From contig OZ038450.1 of NCBI GenBank assembly GCA_964036195.1, positions 13,952,701-14,016,700 of the forward strand: a stretch of DNA of 64,000 nucleotides, written 5' to 3'. How positions within the stretch are numbered: position 1 is the stretch's first letter; each line of letters opens with the position of its first letter. Position numbers and translations under genes: made by a program. The notes beneath the pieces were generated by a model. That model saw only the letters and a list, made by a program, of their open reading frames with translations, had not been told where the DNA came from and searched no databases. This document shows, piece after piece, positions 9,464 through 24,400 of the stretch. The DNA is from Sphaerolaimus hirsutus. Its lineage: Eukaryota > Nematoda > Chromadorea > Monhysterida > Sphaerolaimidae.

Positions 9464-12400
9464 CTGAGTTTGTGTTTGTGTTTGTGTTTTTTTGGAGGTG
9501 GAAAGTGAAAATGATGTGCAGTGCGTGATCGGCTCTTGCCTTTTTGCTTATTAAAATCCATACACGTACAAATTAAATACAAGTTGGGCGGTTGCACACA
9601 TCAATGTCGACAACCAAAACTTCGAAAACTGAACCTTAGAATTTTTAACCTTTTTTTAAAGAAATTTGAAGAATTTTTTAAATACCATCTACTATTTATA
9701 AATATTTACGACACCTCACTCCGGAAAACTTACATGCGTCCAAAGCTGATTCAGGAGTTGAAATTTCAGTTGAAAACTGGTATGCAGAAACCCAATAAGT
9801 TACCGACCAAGCGATGTTGTTTTTCACAGTTGTCACGCATGGTATAACTTTTCAATTTACCGATAACATAACCCAACATAGCAATTTACCTAAAGTTATC
9901 GCCTGGTTATAACATTTTAATCACCGGAACCGAGCTGAACCGTCGACAAGCTTTCAATATACCTATTCACAAACTCAACACTAGCCTAGGGTTCAAACGG
10001 GATCCCGATCCCGGATCCCGTGAAATTCCGGGATTTAGCAGTCCCGATCCCGATCCCGAAACCCCAATCCCGATCCCGAAATCCAAAAATACCAATCCCG
10101 ATCCCGATCCCGAAAACTTTCAAATCCCGATCCCGAGAATCTCCCAAGTCCGGGATCCCGATCCCGGAAAAAATAGTGGAAATTATAAAAAGTGAAAAAA
10201 TGACATTTTTGCATGCAAAAATGTGAACGCAAACCCCCAGCGTCCATTTTATGTCACTTTTCTGGCATCCAACAGTGTTTTGAGACCTTTACGAATAACT
10301 GTGAATGCCAGAACAGTGACGAAAATCTCTATCCCTAGACCCCAATCCCGATTCCGAAAAAATGCCAATCCCGATCCCGATCCCGTGACCCCAATCACGG
10401 CCAATCCCGATCCCGATCCCGAAATCACAAAATACCAATCCCGATCCCGATCCCGAAATCTCAAAAAGTGAATCCCGATCCCGATCCCGAAAAGTCAATC
10501 CCGTTTGAACCCTACACTAGCCCCATATTTCTGCGGTTCGCTTGCAAACTTATTTTTAACTCAAACCACAATAAAAAAATAGAACCACCAACTAACCATG
10601 GTCATATCCTCTGGGCTTGATGTAAAGTGTCTTAAATGAATTCACAGGTCTGGCGCGCAGAGCATTGTGCAGCCTTATCGCATCAGATTCATTTTTGATG
10701 ATTAGCATCAACTCATCATACGACAAGCGCAGTAGATCTGTGCCCGAGAAACTTTCGAACCTGCAATTCGATTTTCTTGTCAACTGTTTAATTCATTTGT
10801 GTTCAGAATAGGAATCAGCTAATTTTTAGACACACAATTCCAACCCCCCAAAAATGTATCATTGCTCACATTTTTGGAAAAAAAGTTTCATCAAGGGCAA
10901 ACATCATTTTTTCACAAAATGTGCCTACCTACACACACTACCAGTTGACATCGCAAATTCGTGTCAACTGCATAACACAAAAAAAGCATCACAGTTAACA
11001 GAAACAACGAAAATTTAGTGTCACGATATGAAATTAGGTAACTATGCTCTATCACATAGCAAAGTTGAAGTTACATAATTAACCAAAATTTAGTTGAAAA
11101 GAATTTCGATGTCAACTATTGTGTGTGAACCAATATTGACAAATGAGAATGAATTCTCACTCCAAACCAGAAAAACGCAACAAAACCTCCCAAAAAACTC
11201 TTCCCCAATCCAAAAATCCCCCACCCCCAACAAACTTCTGCGCATATCGTCCAAACCTCTGCGCCCTAAGCCACTCAGCCACATCATCAGGGCTACTATC
11301 CGAGTGCAGGGGGTGGAACTTTCGAAAGGGGCTGGGGGGTTCGGTCTCTCGCGGCGACCACCTGTCCCTGTCGGGCACGCTGCCCGTGGTGGTCGAGTCG
11401 CCCACCGCGCCGCAGCTCGACGAGTCGATGCTGAATGGTCTGGGGGTTGGGGCGGGTTTTTGGAGGGTTGGGAACCGAACTATTTATCTAGAGATTCATA
11501 GTCCGGATTAGGGACGGTACTTGATTTTTTTAGAATGTTTAGGATTTTTTAAAGCACAGGGAACAATCTGATTTTTTTCTCCATATACCACGAAACCCCC
11601 CCCCCCCCTTAAGGTCACATAAAAACAAGCGTCGCAACCAACTTGACATCGCCGCTATCCACCAATCGAATCTGATCGTCGCTGTACTGGCTAGTGGTCT
11701 CCTCATAATTGCTCAAATCAGTGGGGAACGTCTCCGTGAACATGGTGTGCTCGCAGGCGGTCTGGAACCGCGAGCCGGACTCGTGGCTGCCGTCGCGCAC
11801 CCGGCCGCCCTTGCCGCCGGACGACATGTACTTTTCCGCCCGTTCCCGGTCCATGCGGTTTTTGCGGTCGGCGCCTTTTAGCTGCGTAGGGTGATTTTTG
11901 GGTGTGTACCAGGGGGGCTGATCTAAGGTTTGGGCTTGAAGGGAGGGTCAGGGGTCTCCTAGGGGGGGGGGGGGCTGGGGGGGGCTGCCCCCCCCCAAAT
12001 CGGCCAGCTATCTATCTATCCCGGAGGCCGCTCAGCTATCTATCTATCCCGAGGCAAAATTTTGGCTACTACCCCAAAAGACCCCCCCCAAATCGCTCAG
12101 CTATCTATCTATCTGGAGTGGTTTTTGAGAAATGTTGCCCCAATTTTCGCTCAAAATCACTAATGTTCGCACCTTCTTATAGTTTTTCACCTTCAAAATC
12201 GTGCTTTCCGGCTATATACATGGTTATATACATATTTTTAGCCATTTTGCACCTACTTTTGGCTACTTTTAACTGATTATCAGCGATTTTTTCCCATTTC
12301 TGCCTTCTTAACCTTGAAAAAGCCTATATATTGTGCCCCCGCCAGCCCCCCCCCAAGCCCCCCCCCCCAGAAAATTTTTCCAGCTATCTATCCCTCCGGA

Positions 12401-15400
12401 GGAGCGATTTGCTATCTATCCAGCCCCCGCGAGGGCCAAAATCCTGGAGACCCCTGGGGAGGGTGTTGTCGCTACGTACACTAAGTGTCAACTGATTCAT
12501 GTTAATTCAGATTGTTGTTGACGGGTCGCGGGTGGTGATGTTAAAAGCACTGGGAAATATGGCACCGTACTTATTTTCTTAGTGGCTAGTTTAGGCTAGC
12601 ACCGTAGTTTCTCAGTGGCTACACCCTCGTAGTGTATATTTCTAGGAATTTCTCCACCGATTTTGAAGGTTGGGCACTTAAAATGATCAGAATTGTGGCG
12701 ATTCCTTTTATGAAGCGATTAGAATGACTACAAATGATAGCTGAAATATTAAATATGCTCGAATACATATACCGTATTTCCTCGAAATACCCCCAGGGGG
12801 TTTATTTTTTCAGAGAAGAAATTTTGAGTGGGGGGTTAAACGAGGGGGTATTTCCAGGGGGGTATTTATAAACGGTAGGCACTATTGTTTACTGACCGGA
12901 GTCGATGCTGTACAGATACGCAAAAATACCGTATTACCTCGAAATACCCCCATGGGGTTTATTATTTCGCCAGCAAAATTTGAGGGGGGGTTTATTCGAG
13001 GGTGGGGGGGGGGGTTTATTCGAGGGTTTTTTTATTTCGTCAGAAATTTTCGTAAGGATCGTAGTAAATATTTAGTAGGCATTTGCGCACCCAAAACAGG
13101 TAAAAAAATGCGTCCAAACAGGATATATTTGGACATGAAAACGTAGATACCGTATTTCCTCGAAATACCCCCCGGGGGGTGATTGTTTCAGAGTGAGAAT
13201 TTTGAGAGAAAAACGTGAAAAATGCAACAATAACCACCATTTATAAGTTTTTACAGCCTTATATAAGGATGTAGATGGTATAAACAATGTTCAAACGTAA
13301 CACAGTAAGTGTTTTGAACATCTGTTATGCATTTCCCGGACCACAAATTCATAGTGCCGATTTTGAGGGGGGGTATTTCGAGGAAATACGGTAGCTACAC
13401 AAACTAGACTATGTGTAGCTGCAATGCAAATTTGCAGTAAAAATACATAATGTACATTATGTACATAATTCAAAGGGGGGTATTTCGAGGGGGGTATATT
13501 TTCTCCGACCAATTTTGAGGGGAGGGGTTCAATTCGAGGGGGGTTTAATTCAAGGGGGGATAATTCAAGGTAATACGGTAAACACAATAAACGCTCTTCA
13601 GATAGGTTATGGTAGATTTAATTTTTTACATTTTTATATTTAAAATATAAATAAACACATAATGGACATAATTTTACAGCCCATCAAGACAATTTTACAG
13701 CCGGTGCCTTTTTCTGGTGCCTTTTACTTTTGCCCTAGTGCTAGCACCTAACAGATACCCTCGAAAACGGGCACTGAACCGCACCGACACCAGTGGTATT
13801 CTGAAAGAATGGCACCGGCACCTCTGAAGATTTCATGGCACCGCTCCAGCGCAAGTCACCGGTGCCCCGGTGCATTTACATCACTAGTCGTGGGAAAATA
13901 CCCGAGTGCACATGCGGCAATGTCGAAAAGAATATTGGTATTTAATGTGCATCACAACACAATCAGCTAAAATCTTAATAGAAACAAGTCGGCCCAGTTG
14001 ACACACGATGTCAACTGTAAACTAGTGTGTGTAGCAATAAATAGTAAATACATCCCTCTTTTTCGGTTACACGAAAGACCTAGATTGAAATTCTTCCAGG
14101 GAGACATCCAGGGTTCGATTACGTTCAAACTAAAACCGGCTAAGTCTAGGTAAAGTGTGGACTGGAATTTTAGATAATGAAACCCTTTAAGAGGAGTCCG
14201 GCACTCAAAAAGAACGCTCTATAGACAGACGCAAGAAAGCATGATTTCAATGGATCCGGATTTATCGTGCTCAAAGCCGCGCAAGGCAAAAACATATTAA
14301 ACAAATGCCTGCCTGACTAAGCATGAAATTTAAAATGCAGCTTTAGGCTCCAGGATCATGATTCATAAACAGTGCAATTATCATTAAGAAACTAATTTTT
14401 CACATTTTTCAAAAATAGAACTTTGTTATCGTAGTTTCTCAAAGCGATCGACATTTGAAGTCAAACTAAGGGCCAGTTCCGCAAGTGGCAAAGTAAAGAG
14501 TAAAGTAAAAAGTAAAGTAAAACTTAAAAAGTAAAGTTAAAAATATGAAGTGAAAATAAAGAAAGTACTCTACCAATTGCGAAGCTGGCCACAGAAGCGT
14601 CAATCAAACCTTAAACATCTTTTTGACAACCCATAAAAAGACAAAAATCCAGCAAAAATTACAAAAAATCCCCATCGGCACCCACCTTGAAAACCCTGAT
14701 CTGCGCGTAAGCGGAGTGTATTTTCTTTGGGTCCAGGCCTTGATCGCTCATGGCGTAGGTGGTGGCGACGATCCTGAAAGGGACGCCCTTCTCGCCGCCA
14801 TGTTTCTTGGCCGTGAACTCGGTGCTGATGCAGTTGATCTGCGAGACGGAAAAGAGCGCCTGGTGCTGTGTGTTCTATGTAGTGATGTGAAAAGCGCCAG
14901 AACTTTGGCGCCACGCGCCAAAAGCGCCATGGCGCTTTTCCGACCCCCAGCGCCCTGCACCAATGGTAAAGTGGCGCCAAGCGCCAGCAGTGTCATGGCA
15001 CTTTTTGCTTTGGCACTAGCGGCAAGCGCCAGCGCCAGGCATTTTGTTCCTGGCGTCAGTTAAAAATAGCGCCAAGCGCCAAAAGCCTTTTTTCTTTGGC
15101 GCTAGCGCCAGGCACCAGCGCCATGGCCCTTTTACATCACTAGTTCTATGTATGAATTACCTACAATATCAACTTTTGATATTAAAATATTTACGAAAAT
15201 GTGGCTGTTTAAATATATGCGATACTCGATAAAATATATGAGGCATCCCATTCTAAAAGTCAAGAAGTCCAAATCGTAAAAATTTCGAGTTAGGCACGGT
15301 AATGTCAAGGGCATCTGGGGCATTTTTCACTTTTTCGTCGACAAGTCACAGCCTTTTTTGTTGGGACTAGGGTTGGAAAAAAACAACGTTTTTTTAACTC

Positions 15401-18400
15401 GATGTTTTTTTAAATAAAAAAACGTTTTTTTAAATAAAAAACGTTTTTTTTTTAAAGCTCCCAGATATGACCTTGTGTCAACATATATAGGTATATCAGA
15501 CAGTGGCAATACTCTGTGATGTTATATATGACCATATAATGTCTGTGGAGCCATGGGATAGCATTATAAGTGGTGATTTGTGTCAAAAATATCAATTTTT
15601 CGTCGACATATCGTTCGTATATCGCCTTATAGTCGAATGTTCGTGACTTCAGGTAAAGTTTGGCACGGAATAGTGATGAAACAAGGTTATAAAAGGAGGT
15701 TGTTACTTTGGGAGTGAAGTTACACACTGTGGAGATACATGGAAGCACATTACCTCAATATTATATACTACACTGACATATGACGGCTTATTAACCCATG
15801 GTAGCATATATAAATGGAGTCTTTGATACTAAAAATGCCACAAAACCAATGAAAACAACCACCGATGTCAACTTGTGTGTGAAATTGTGCGCTTGCGCGC
15901 AAAATTTTTGCAAAATACCTAGTGCTTAGTACTAAAAATTTCGGTCGATGTTTTTTTTAAAAAAAAACATTTCGGACGTCATGTTTTTTATAAAAAAACA
16001 ACGTTTTTTTAAAATAAAAAACGTTTAAAAAACATCGGCCAACCCTAGTTGGGACAAGATAGCATGAAACGTGTCAAGTCCACTATGAGCACCGCTTTCT
16101 AAAAGTCGACAAGTCCATAGATTACCGATAAGGCAGATCGTTGGGGATGGGAACAAAAATGTTGTCGAGTGCAAGAAGTCGACAAGTCCATTTCCTCCAC
16201 TAAAACATTTCTGCACTGTCCAAATGGACACCCCATTTTTCAAATATATTTACGTTTAGAGCAAAGGCTGAAAATATGACACTTTATTGTCAACATTCGG
16301 AACTTAATGGTACGCATGAGCGAGCACTATTGGACACACAGCACAGACAGGCCATGAATTGGAAATGTAACTTAAAATGCTATTTACTCAAAATCGCATT
16401 TTGCGGACTTGTCGACATTCAGAAGTAGAGGCCTCATTTTACATGCGAAAGTCTCCTATAGAATTTTGCAAGCATTACTTTTCACGAAACATTTGGATTT
16501 TCTGTTTGGAAATCGACTGTTCCCTTTAAGAATAGTTATCAAATCAGTATTGATATCGCAATTTTTCTTATTATTCATTATATTTTTCTCTAAAATGTGC
16601 AAAATGTACGCTAACCACGAAAATGTGGGCGCCAAATCAACGCTAACTAGATTTTTCTGGATTTGGCGCTTATGCACCGGATGCGCTGTGGAATGGAGCT
16701 CTTTACTCTTTAAATTTTCATGGCGCCCTCGGAGAAAAAAACTTTAGCATCATAAGATAAAACACTGGTGGTAACGGATCGCATCGGATCGGATCATACG
16801 TATGAGGACTTGTTTTAGTGGACAACTTCCACGAGCGATTTGACCCACGTTCATGTCCGAGTGATGTTTCCTTACTTTTTTGCTTAAAATCGCTAAAATA
16901 TGCTCCATTTGGCTGATTTTCACCCTCAAAATCGTTATTTTTGTATATATATATATTTGGTTATATACTATTTTTATCCTATTTTATTTTTATTTATAGC
17001 AATGTTAAAATTTTTGGCAAGTTCCCAAGTCCTCATACGGCATGATTCCCGGTGGCAACACAGTACGCGACAACAATTCGGCAAAAAAACACGCAAATCA
17101 ACCGCTAAAACCTGCGTATACTCACAACTGACAACCCACATTAAACCGCATCTAAACATTTACCTAGACCGATTTAGATACATCCGGATCAGACATGACA
17201 AAACTGGAACCATCCGGGTGCGAACATGTGCACGCGTGTTTTTAAAACTGGGTTTGTGAATCGCAATGATGCTCCGCACTGCTCACCATCATAAAACGTA
17301 AATACCGTATTACCTCGAAATACCCCCAGGGGGTTTATTATTTCGCCAGTCTATCATTTCGCCAAAGATTTTTGGAGATTCCCCATACTCAGACGTAGAA
17401 AAAGCAAGCAATTACATAGATGTATATGTGTTTATAGGTATATATAACTGCATATACACATAAACCCTTCCCTAACGACACTCAGTCATCGGTGTTAACG
17501 TGTGTTCGGCATTATACAGATCACAAACTGCGGTATTTGTCATGTACGTTCTGTTTACATTCAATTTTAGGTGGAGGGTATTTCGAGGGGGGGTTATTAT
17601 TTTCTCAGCCAAATTTTAGGGGGGTATTTCGAGGGGGGGGGGGGTTAATTCAATGGGGGTTTTATTCCGGGTAATACGGTATTTACGTTTACACGATAAA
17701 TACATATACTCGAGTACTGCGTAAATACGTTTACGTTTCCTCCCGAAACAATACCGGCACTCACTTACTCACGTACTTTTTGAAAGTACGCGAGTACAGA
17801 AAACGTATTTCAGAGAGGCTTTTATATTTGTAGTTTTCTGGTCACGATCCAGCGGTGAGTAAAAAATTAAATACTTTACGTTTACGTTTACTTTCAAAAA
17901 AGTTCAGGACTTTTAACAACTCTGCACCGTACCAGAGTTGTTAGAATTATTGAACTTTTTTCAAAAGTATATGTAAACGCAAGTATTTTATTTTTACTCA
18001 CCAGAAAGTATAGAATATGTAAAATTCTTTTTTTTACTCGTACTCATGCGTAAATGTGAGTAAAATACTTTTTTCCCCAGGAAAATGTAAATGCGGGTAC
18101 TTTTCCCATGGAAAACGTTTTTTACACTAATTTTTACATGTGCGAGTGAGTTTCACACTGAAAGACACAATATGTGTCATTTTCTAGTGATGATTTAGTA
18201 TTTTTTAGAAAAATAATATGATTTCTTCAAAGCTGTCTTATTTGAGCAACAGAAAATTTTGATTTTAGCAACAAGAATACATTTTCTCTGTACGCGTGTA
18301 CTTTTAAAATGTGCGCGTAAAAGTAAGTACCGTATTACCTCGAAATAACCCCCAGGGGGTTTATTATTTCGCCAGCAAAATTTGAGGGGGGATAATTCGA

Positions 18401-21400
18401 GGGGGCGGGGGGGTTTATTCGAGGGGGGGGGGGGGGTCTATTATTTCGTCAGAAATTTTCGGCAATTCCCCATACTCGGACGTAGAAAAATCGATCAATT
18501 ACATGATGAATATGTGTTTATAGGTATATATGCCTGTATATACACATAAACCCTTCCCTAACGTCACTCAATCTTCAGTTTTAACGTGTGTTCTGCATTG
18601 TACAGATCACAAACTGCGGTATTTGTCATGTACGTTCTCTTTACACTCAATGTTAGTGGGGGGGGGTATTTCGAGGGGGGGGGGTTATTATTTCCTCAGC
18701 CGAATTTTAGGGGGGTATTTCGAGGGGGGGTTAATTCAAGGGGGGATAATTCGAGGTAATACGGTACACTACTTTTTGAAAAAGTATATGTAAATGTATT
18801 TATCGCGTACTCGCGAACGCGTATTCTTCGAGTAAATGTACCTACATTTTAACAACTGTGCACCGCACGCTAGAAATTGGCAATAAGCAATAGGCAATAG
18901 AACAATGAACCAAAAATTATACAGTTTTTCATATCACAAGGTTTTATTGTGCCCACACACACTAGTTTTCCGCGTGACGCTTGGGAAAACTCAAATGGCG
19001 ACATGTCGCCATTCAGTTTTCCCATCTTGCATGAAGTAAAATTTAGAGGTAAAAATAAATTTGTTTTGGTTTCGGCAAGTCACAATTTTTCCCAACATGA
19101 ATGCAATAGGGGAAAACTGAATGGAAAATGTCGCCATGTGGTATGGCAACACTTCCTGAATGTCGCCATACCACATGGCGACATGTCGCCATTGTCGCCA
19201 TTGTCACCATGGACAACTATATTGAATTTTCGACATGTGAATGCAATAAGTGAAAACTGCCAAACTTTGCTGTGTAAGCAACTCTGTTGAACTAGCAATT
19301 AACCACAGCCATTTTTGACATGCAGACAGAGGAGGAGGAGGAGGAGGAGGAGGTGGAGGAGGGCAATGTGAACAAATGTGATGTTGTATCAACACAGTTT
19401 AATCTGTGAAAGTACTGACATCATGCTTTATCAGATACATATTTACTATTTTTGTGCTTTACATGTGATATATTTGTTTTTGATTTTGTTAATTTTTCAT
19501 GCTTGATATTTGTTCCTGTTTTTCATTGTATATTTTTAAGAAAAATATCATGTACACACCTGTTGTTTTCCATTTTACTTTTTACATATGAGAGAAATAT
19601 TGCAGACAATACAATTGTAAAAAGACAGCAATGAATGTTTTTGAGAATAATGTACCATATTTCCTTGAATTACACCCCCCCCCCTTGCATTAACCCCCCC
19701 TCAAAATACCCCCAGGTGTTTTCCTGCTGAGGAAAAAATACCCCCCCCCTCAAAATACCCCCTGTCTGGAATGATATACATCATGTATGCAATGTACATG
19801 ATGTATTTATTGATGCCAATTTGCATCACAGATACACAAATACGTTAATATGTGTACAGATGTATGTCTAAATACCCGATATGTCCCGATATATCCTATT
19901 TACCCATGTTTATTACCAGTTTTGGGTATGAAAAAGCATACTGTTTACTATGAATTTCCTGAAAATTTCTGATGAAATAATAACCCCCTCGAAAAAGCCC
20001 CCCCTCGAAATACCCCCCTCAAAATTTCCACTCTGAAAAAATAAACCCCCTGGGGGTATTTTGAGGAATTATGGTATGTGAATAATGCCTTAGTAAATGG
20101 AATCATGCATTAGGATCAGAACTTTGAAAAATGTAATGGGAACACAAACATTACAAACAAAAACATGATTATTGTATTTTGACCATATTTCTTGAGCTTT
20201 TCATAGCTGTAATTGTATTGCACAAACTTTGAAAAGTGAATGAGATTGAATAAGTGACTGTATTGGAAATTTGCAAGTGTGTATGAAACTATATCAATGT
20301 TTAACAAGATAGGAACAAGTTACTCACTAATTGCACAACATTTAACTACTTAACTAAGTACTTCACAAACTACTTGCTAAACCAATTTCCAAATGAATTA
20401 AACAAACTTAAATCAAATGACTTCAAAAGTAAACACTGCTATTCTCATTCACCAGTAATTACAAATAACACTGTTTGCACTGTTTAAAAAAATGCATGTT
20501 GAGTTTTCACAATGTGCCAGCATGTTGACAATATTCCTTGGCTCAATAGCAGTTTTTGCAATGCATGAAGCAGTTTTCCACTTTGTCTGTCATTATGGGA
20601 ACAGTATGCATACACGTTGTGAAAACTGGCGACACATGGCGACAGGTGGCGACAGGTGGCGACAAGAAATGTTGCCACACGTGTCGACAGTTTTCACAAT
20701 ATGCAAGCATCTGTGGAAAACTGTCACCATGGCGACAAAAATGGTGTCAAAATGTCGCCATTTTTGTCGCCATATCGGTGAGTTTTCACACAGGTGGCCA
20801 CTTTGAAAAAGTATCTTTAAACGAGACATGAATGGACCAGAGATGTGAAATTTGGAGGTCTTATGCAGAATTTTTTCCTCTATTTTGTGTAGAGAGATAG
20901 GCACTTAACGATATGTATTAAATGAGTAATAATTTTTTCAAATTTTTGAGTTTTCACATGGTTTTCATGGTGACAACCATGGCGACAGTAAAGAAATAGT
21001 ACTTAAGCACAAATAACGTCATGTTAGGAAAGTTCAACTGAACTCTGACATGGTTTTTTTGGCATTTTTTGTAAAAATCGTACATTTCAGACAGCGGCAC
21101 ACGTTACTACAACTTCAAAGAATTTTATTCAGTGATACTTAGGGTGTCAACAAAAACTTTTAGGCAGAAAACGGGAATGAAAATTGAAAAATTTGCTGTA
21201 ATTATGCTGGAAATACAAAAATTTACAAAATTGAGAACTTGCATGCATGTTTACCAGTTTCACTGAAACAGAAATACTTGAGAAAGAGAAAATTGAGCTG
21301 GAAAATGAATTTTTTTTTGAAAAGCAGACAAGTGAGCCAGAAAATGGAAGCGGAAATGGAAAAAAATTTGCCTGTGGAAAGCATAAATGGCAAATGGAAA

Positions 21401-24400
21401 GTTGACACCCTAGTTTTGACACCTTGCATGACACTTGCCATTTTACACGGTGATTTTACACAGTTTGTGACTGCTACCAGATGGGGAATGAGAAAGCACC
21501 GCTGCGCACTCCAGATGAACAAATGCTTTGCAACCATACAGTTTGTTTTGTTTTTGTTTTACATTTATCACTGTTTTGACATGTTTTTTTACAAAGAATG
21601 TATGCTAAATAATGCAGTTGGACTGGAGGGATGCATATGACAGGCTGGATAACGTGCAACATGGTGATCAACGACGCAAGCCTGACCACAGAGGGTTGAG
21701 AGAGAAACTAAAGGAGTGGATGAAGACTCCAGAGGGGGTTCTGCCGTGGATAAATTGGCGAAATTGTTGAATTTTTATAATTTTTTATGACAGGTTTTGA
21801 TTGTTCATGTGTGTGCTGCATGAATTGGTAATAAGTGAAAAGCTAAATGAACATTTTACTACCAAGTGTAAATTATTTTTCACCTTCTGCATGCAACATT
21901 GGAAAACTAAATATTTTAGCTTTTCAACTATACAATTAGTTGAGTTCGTGATTAATGCTTGATTTAGATTTCATGTGTTCCCGCATATTTTTGTCTTTCG
22001 ATAAAAGTCTAATGAGCGCTCAGGGTAAAAAATTCGATTTTTAGGACATGTTTTAGTAAAAGAAATTGAAAAATACTTTTTTTTGTTTTTTTATGGTGTA
22101 GATATATCACCTTTTTTTGACGATATACTGAATACATGCTGTGCCTCATGTGAAAAAATTGCAGCTGATTGCCAAATGATTAAAAGTTTATTGATTTTTT
22201 TATGTCATACATGTTAAATTCATTCATTTTTCAAACTGTGGTAATGACAGTGTGTGATTAGTATCAAATAAAAGAGAAAAAAAAACTGTACGTGGCTCTC
22301 AATTTACAAGTATTACAAAGTAACCAATGATTTTATAAAAATTATTATATTCATGATTTTCAAAAATTATTTAAAAAAGAACAAAAGTAAGTGGAAGCAC
22401 AAAAATGTACATATATATACAGTTTCACATAGTGTATAACATGCAACATAAATAACGTTCCGGAAATCAATTTTTTTATGGTGCAAAACTCATTAAACTT
22501 TCACCATTTTTTCACAGTTTTCCCAAATGGGTGTCACAAAGGGATCATTGTAAAAAAATTGCAAATGGCGGCCTCTTGCATCTGTTGCCTGCACAATGGG
22601 AAAACTAAATTGAGTTTTCCCATGAAAGTCACGCGGAAAACTAGTGTGTGTAGGCCCATTGATCCAATTATGGTAGGATTCTGCGCAAAGTAAATATGCG
22701 CCCCGGACGGTATAGTAAAAGACGGAAAAACTGCGGAAATTTCGTGCGTTCGTGGTACGCCTTACTGGCGCACCGCACACAGAAAATTTGGCTGAGGTGT
22801 TCGAACGATCTTTGGCAAAGTACGAACTCATAACTAGAACCAAAAAAAGAAATCGGCACTCAAATCGTTTGAACTTTTCAAAAATCTGTATCGCGGCCCT
22901 TTTTCATAATTAAAAGCGTTCGATCGCAGTTCTAGCACAGCTGTTAAAACCCCCGATATTCTTGGAAGGCGTAAGCGTAAGCGTAAATACACTTTCCACA
23001 TTGTGAGTATTTATACTAAAGCGTAAGGTATTTTTAAAATACCTGGGAAAGCGTAAAAAGCATAAGTGTAAATGTTTTAGAAAGTGCTCTTACTGACCCT
23101 GTGCCCATGTCATGTAAACCCACTCGTCATGTAGAGCCTGCCCAACTCAGCTATCTATTGATACCCAATTGCCCCAGAATATGTTTCAGCTATTAATCCT
23201 AAATACTTTCAGCTGTATCGACTTACTATTTATCAATCTCCAAACCCCCAGAAAATCTACCTAGTGCTATCGATGGTGACACCACTGCTGTCCAAATCCA
23301 TTACCAGCCCCAAAATTCCAAATCCGAAGCCACAAAATTTCTGGATTATCAAAATGATTTTTTGTAGTTTTATGCTTTTCAAAAGCATAACATTCGGTCA
23401 TGTGAAAAACTTTTACGCTTAGAGTACCCGGATATCTAAGTGTAATAAAGTATACAGGGATTTTACGAAAGTGTAAGTTAAGTAAAATACCCAGGTATTT
23501 ACATATTTTGGGTAGGCGCCTTTTACACTGTGACGACAGTGACGATAAAAAATGCAATTTTTCAGCCATCTTTGTTGGATGTATAGGGTGGCCCACGTCA
23601 GGCGCACGGTTTCGATTGGCTCCCAACGTGTCAATTTTGAATGAAAACTGCTAAAATTTGGTATGGGGGTAGATAAATGTACCCCATTTGTTGTGTTAAG
23701 TGCACGGTTCCACATCACAAAAATTCATGTCGGAACGTGAAGTAAAGTTTAATACGTGTTTGAATGTGGCGCATGTCAGGCAATCATCTACCAAAGCACC
23801 AATTATTCATAAAAATATTCCAAATTTAGCATGACAGTAGATAAATGTACCCTATTTAGTATGTTAAGCGCACACATAAATATCACTAAATTTTCACATT
23901 TATCACATCGTAATTATGCAAAACAACGTCACTCCACAGGACCATCTACAATGGGACACATTCAAAAACGAAAATATGAAACTGTTTCACGTTCTGACAC
24001 GAAATTTTGCGATATGAAACCGTGCACTTAACACAACAAATGGGGTACATTTATTCACCCCCATACCAAATTTGAGCGGTTTTCATTGAAAATTGATGTG
24101 TTGGGGGCCAATCGAAACCGTGCGCCTGACGTGGGCCACCCGGTACATGAAATATTTTACATGTGTGAAGCCTCAATCGATGACTTGAACAGCCCCAGTG
24201 TCTAAGACCAACACTCAATTATATACATTGTGTTCATGCACGCTAGATCACACTTTTTTTTGTTGTCGGAGGCTGTCGCTGTATTTGTTAACGGGGCTTT
24301 GTCGGCGGCCTCGTTAAAGTGCTGGCCAGGGTTGGCAAAATCTCAGAAAAAAATAAAAATAAAATAAAAATAAAATGGAATATTTCAGAATAAAATAAAA

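Larger units (their letters stand above)
18953..22652. mobile_element. 3.7 kb inverted-repeat element, CACACACTAGTTTTCCGCGTGAC ends
   Basis: The left end ACACTAGTTTTCCGCGTGAC is mirrored by GTCACGCGGAAAACTAGTGT at 22629-22648. Inside are GGCGACATGTCGCCAT-like words (19120-19210, 20630-20790). The longest ORFs, about 130 codons, do not resemble a transposase. A TACCATATT palindrome (19653-20075) and a GGA tract (19331-19361) are nested. Confidence 0.6.

Noticed and set aside
10020-10498. ORFs with Arg/Ser/Pro/Ile/Asp repeats on both strands (also 25618-25923, 51495-52275, 60288-60614)
   Set aside because: They are translations of the CGGGAT hexanucleotide in elements with palindromic arms; they are open in several frames at once and resemble no protein family.
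20490-20831. ORFs of about 90-104 codons with repeated Gly-Asp words
   Set aside because: Caused by tandem GGCGACAGGTGGCGACA words in a non-autonomous element.
21239-21640. 133-codon ORF in the 3.7 kb element, considered as a transposase fragment
   Set aside because: No recognisable catalytic motif and no matching neighbour ORF; composition is like the surrounding AT-rich DNA.
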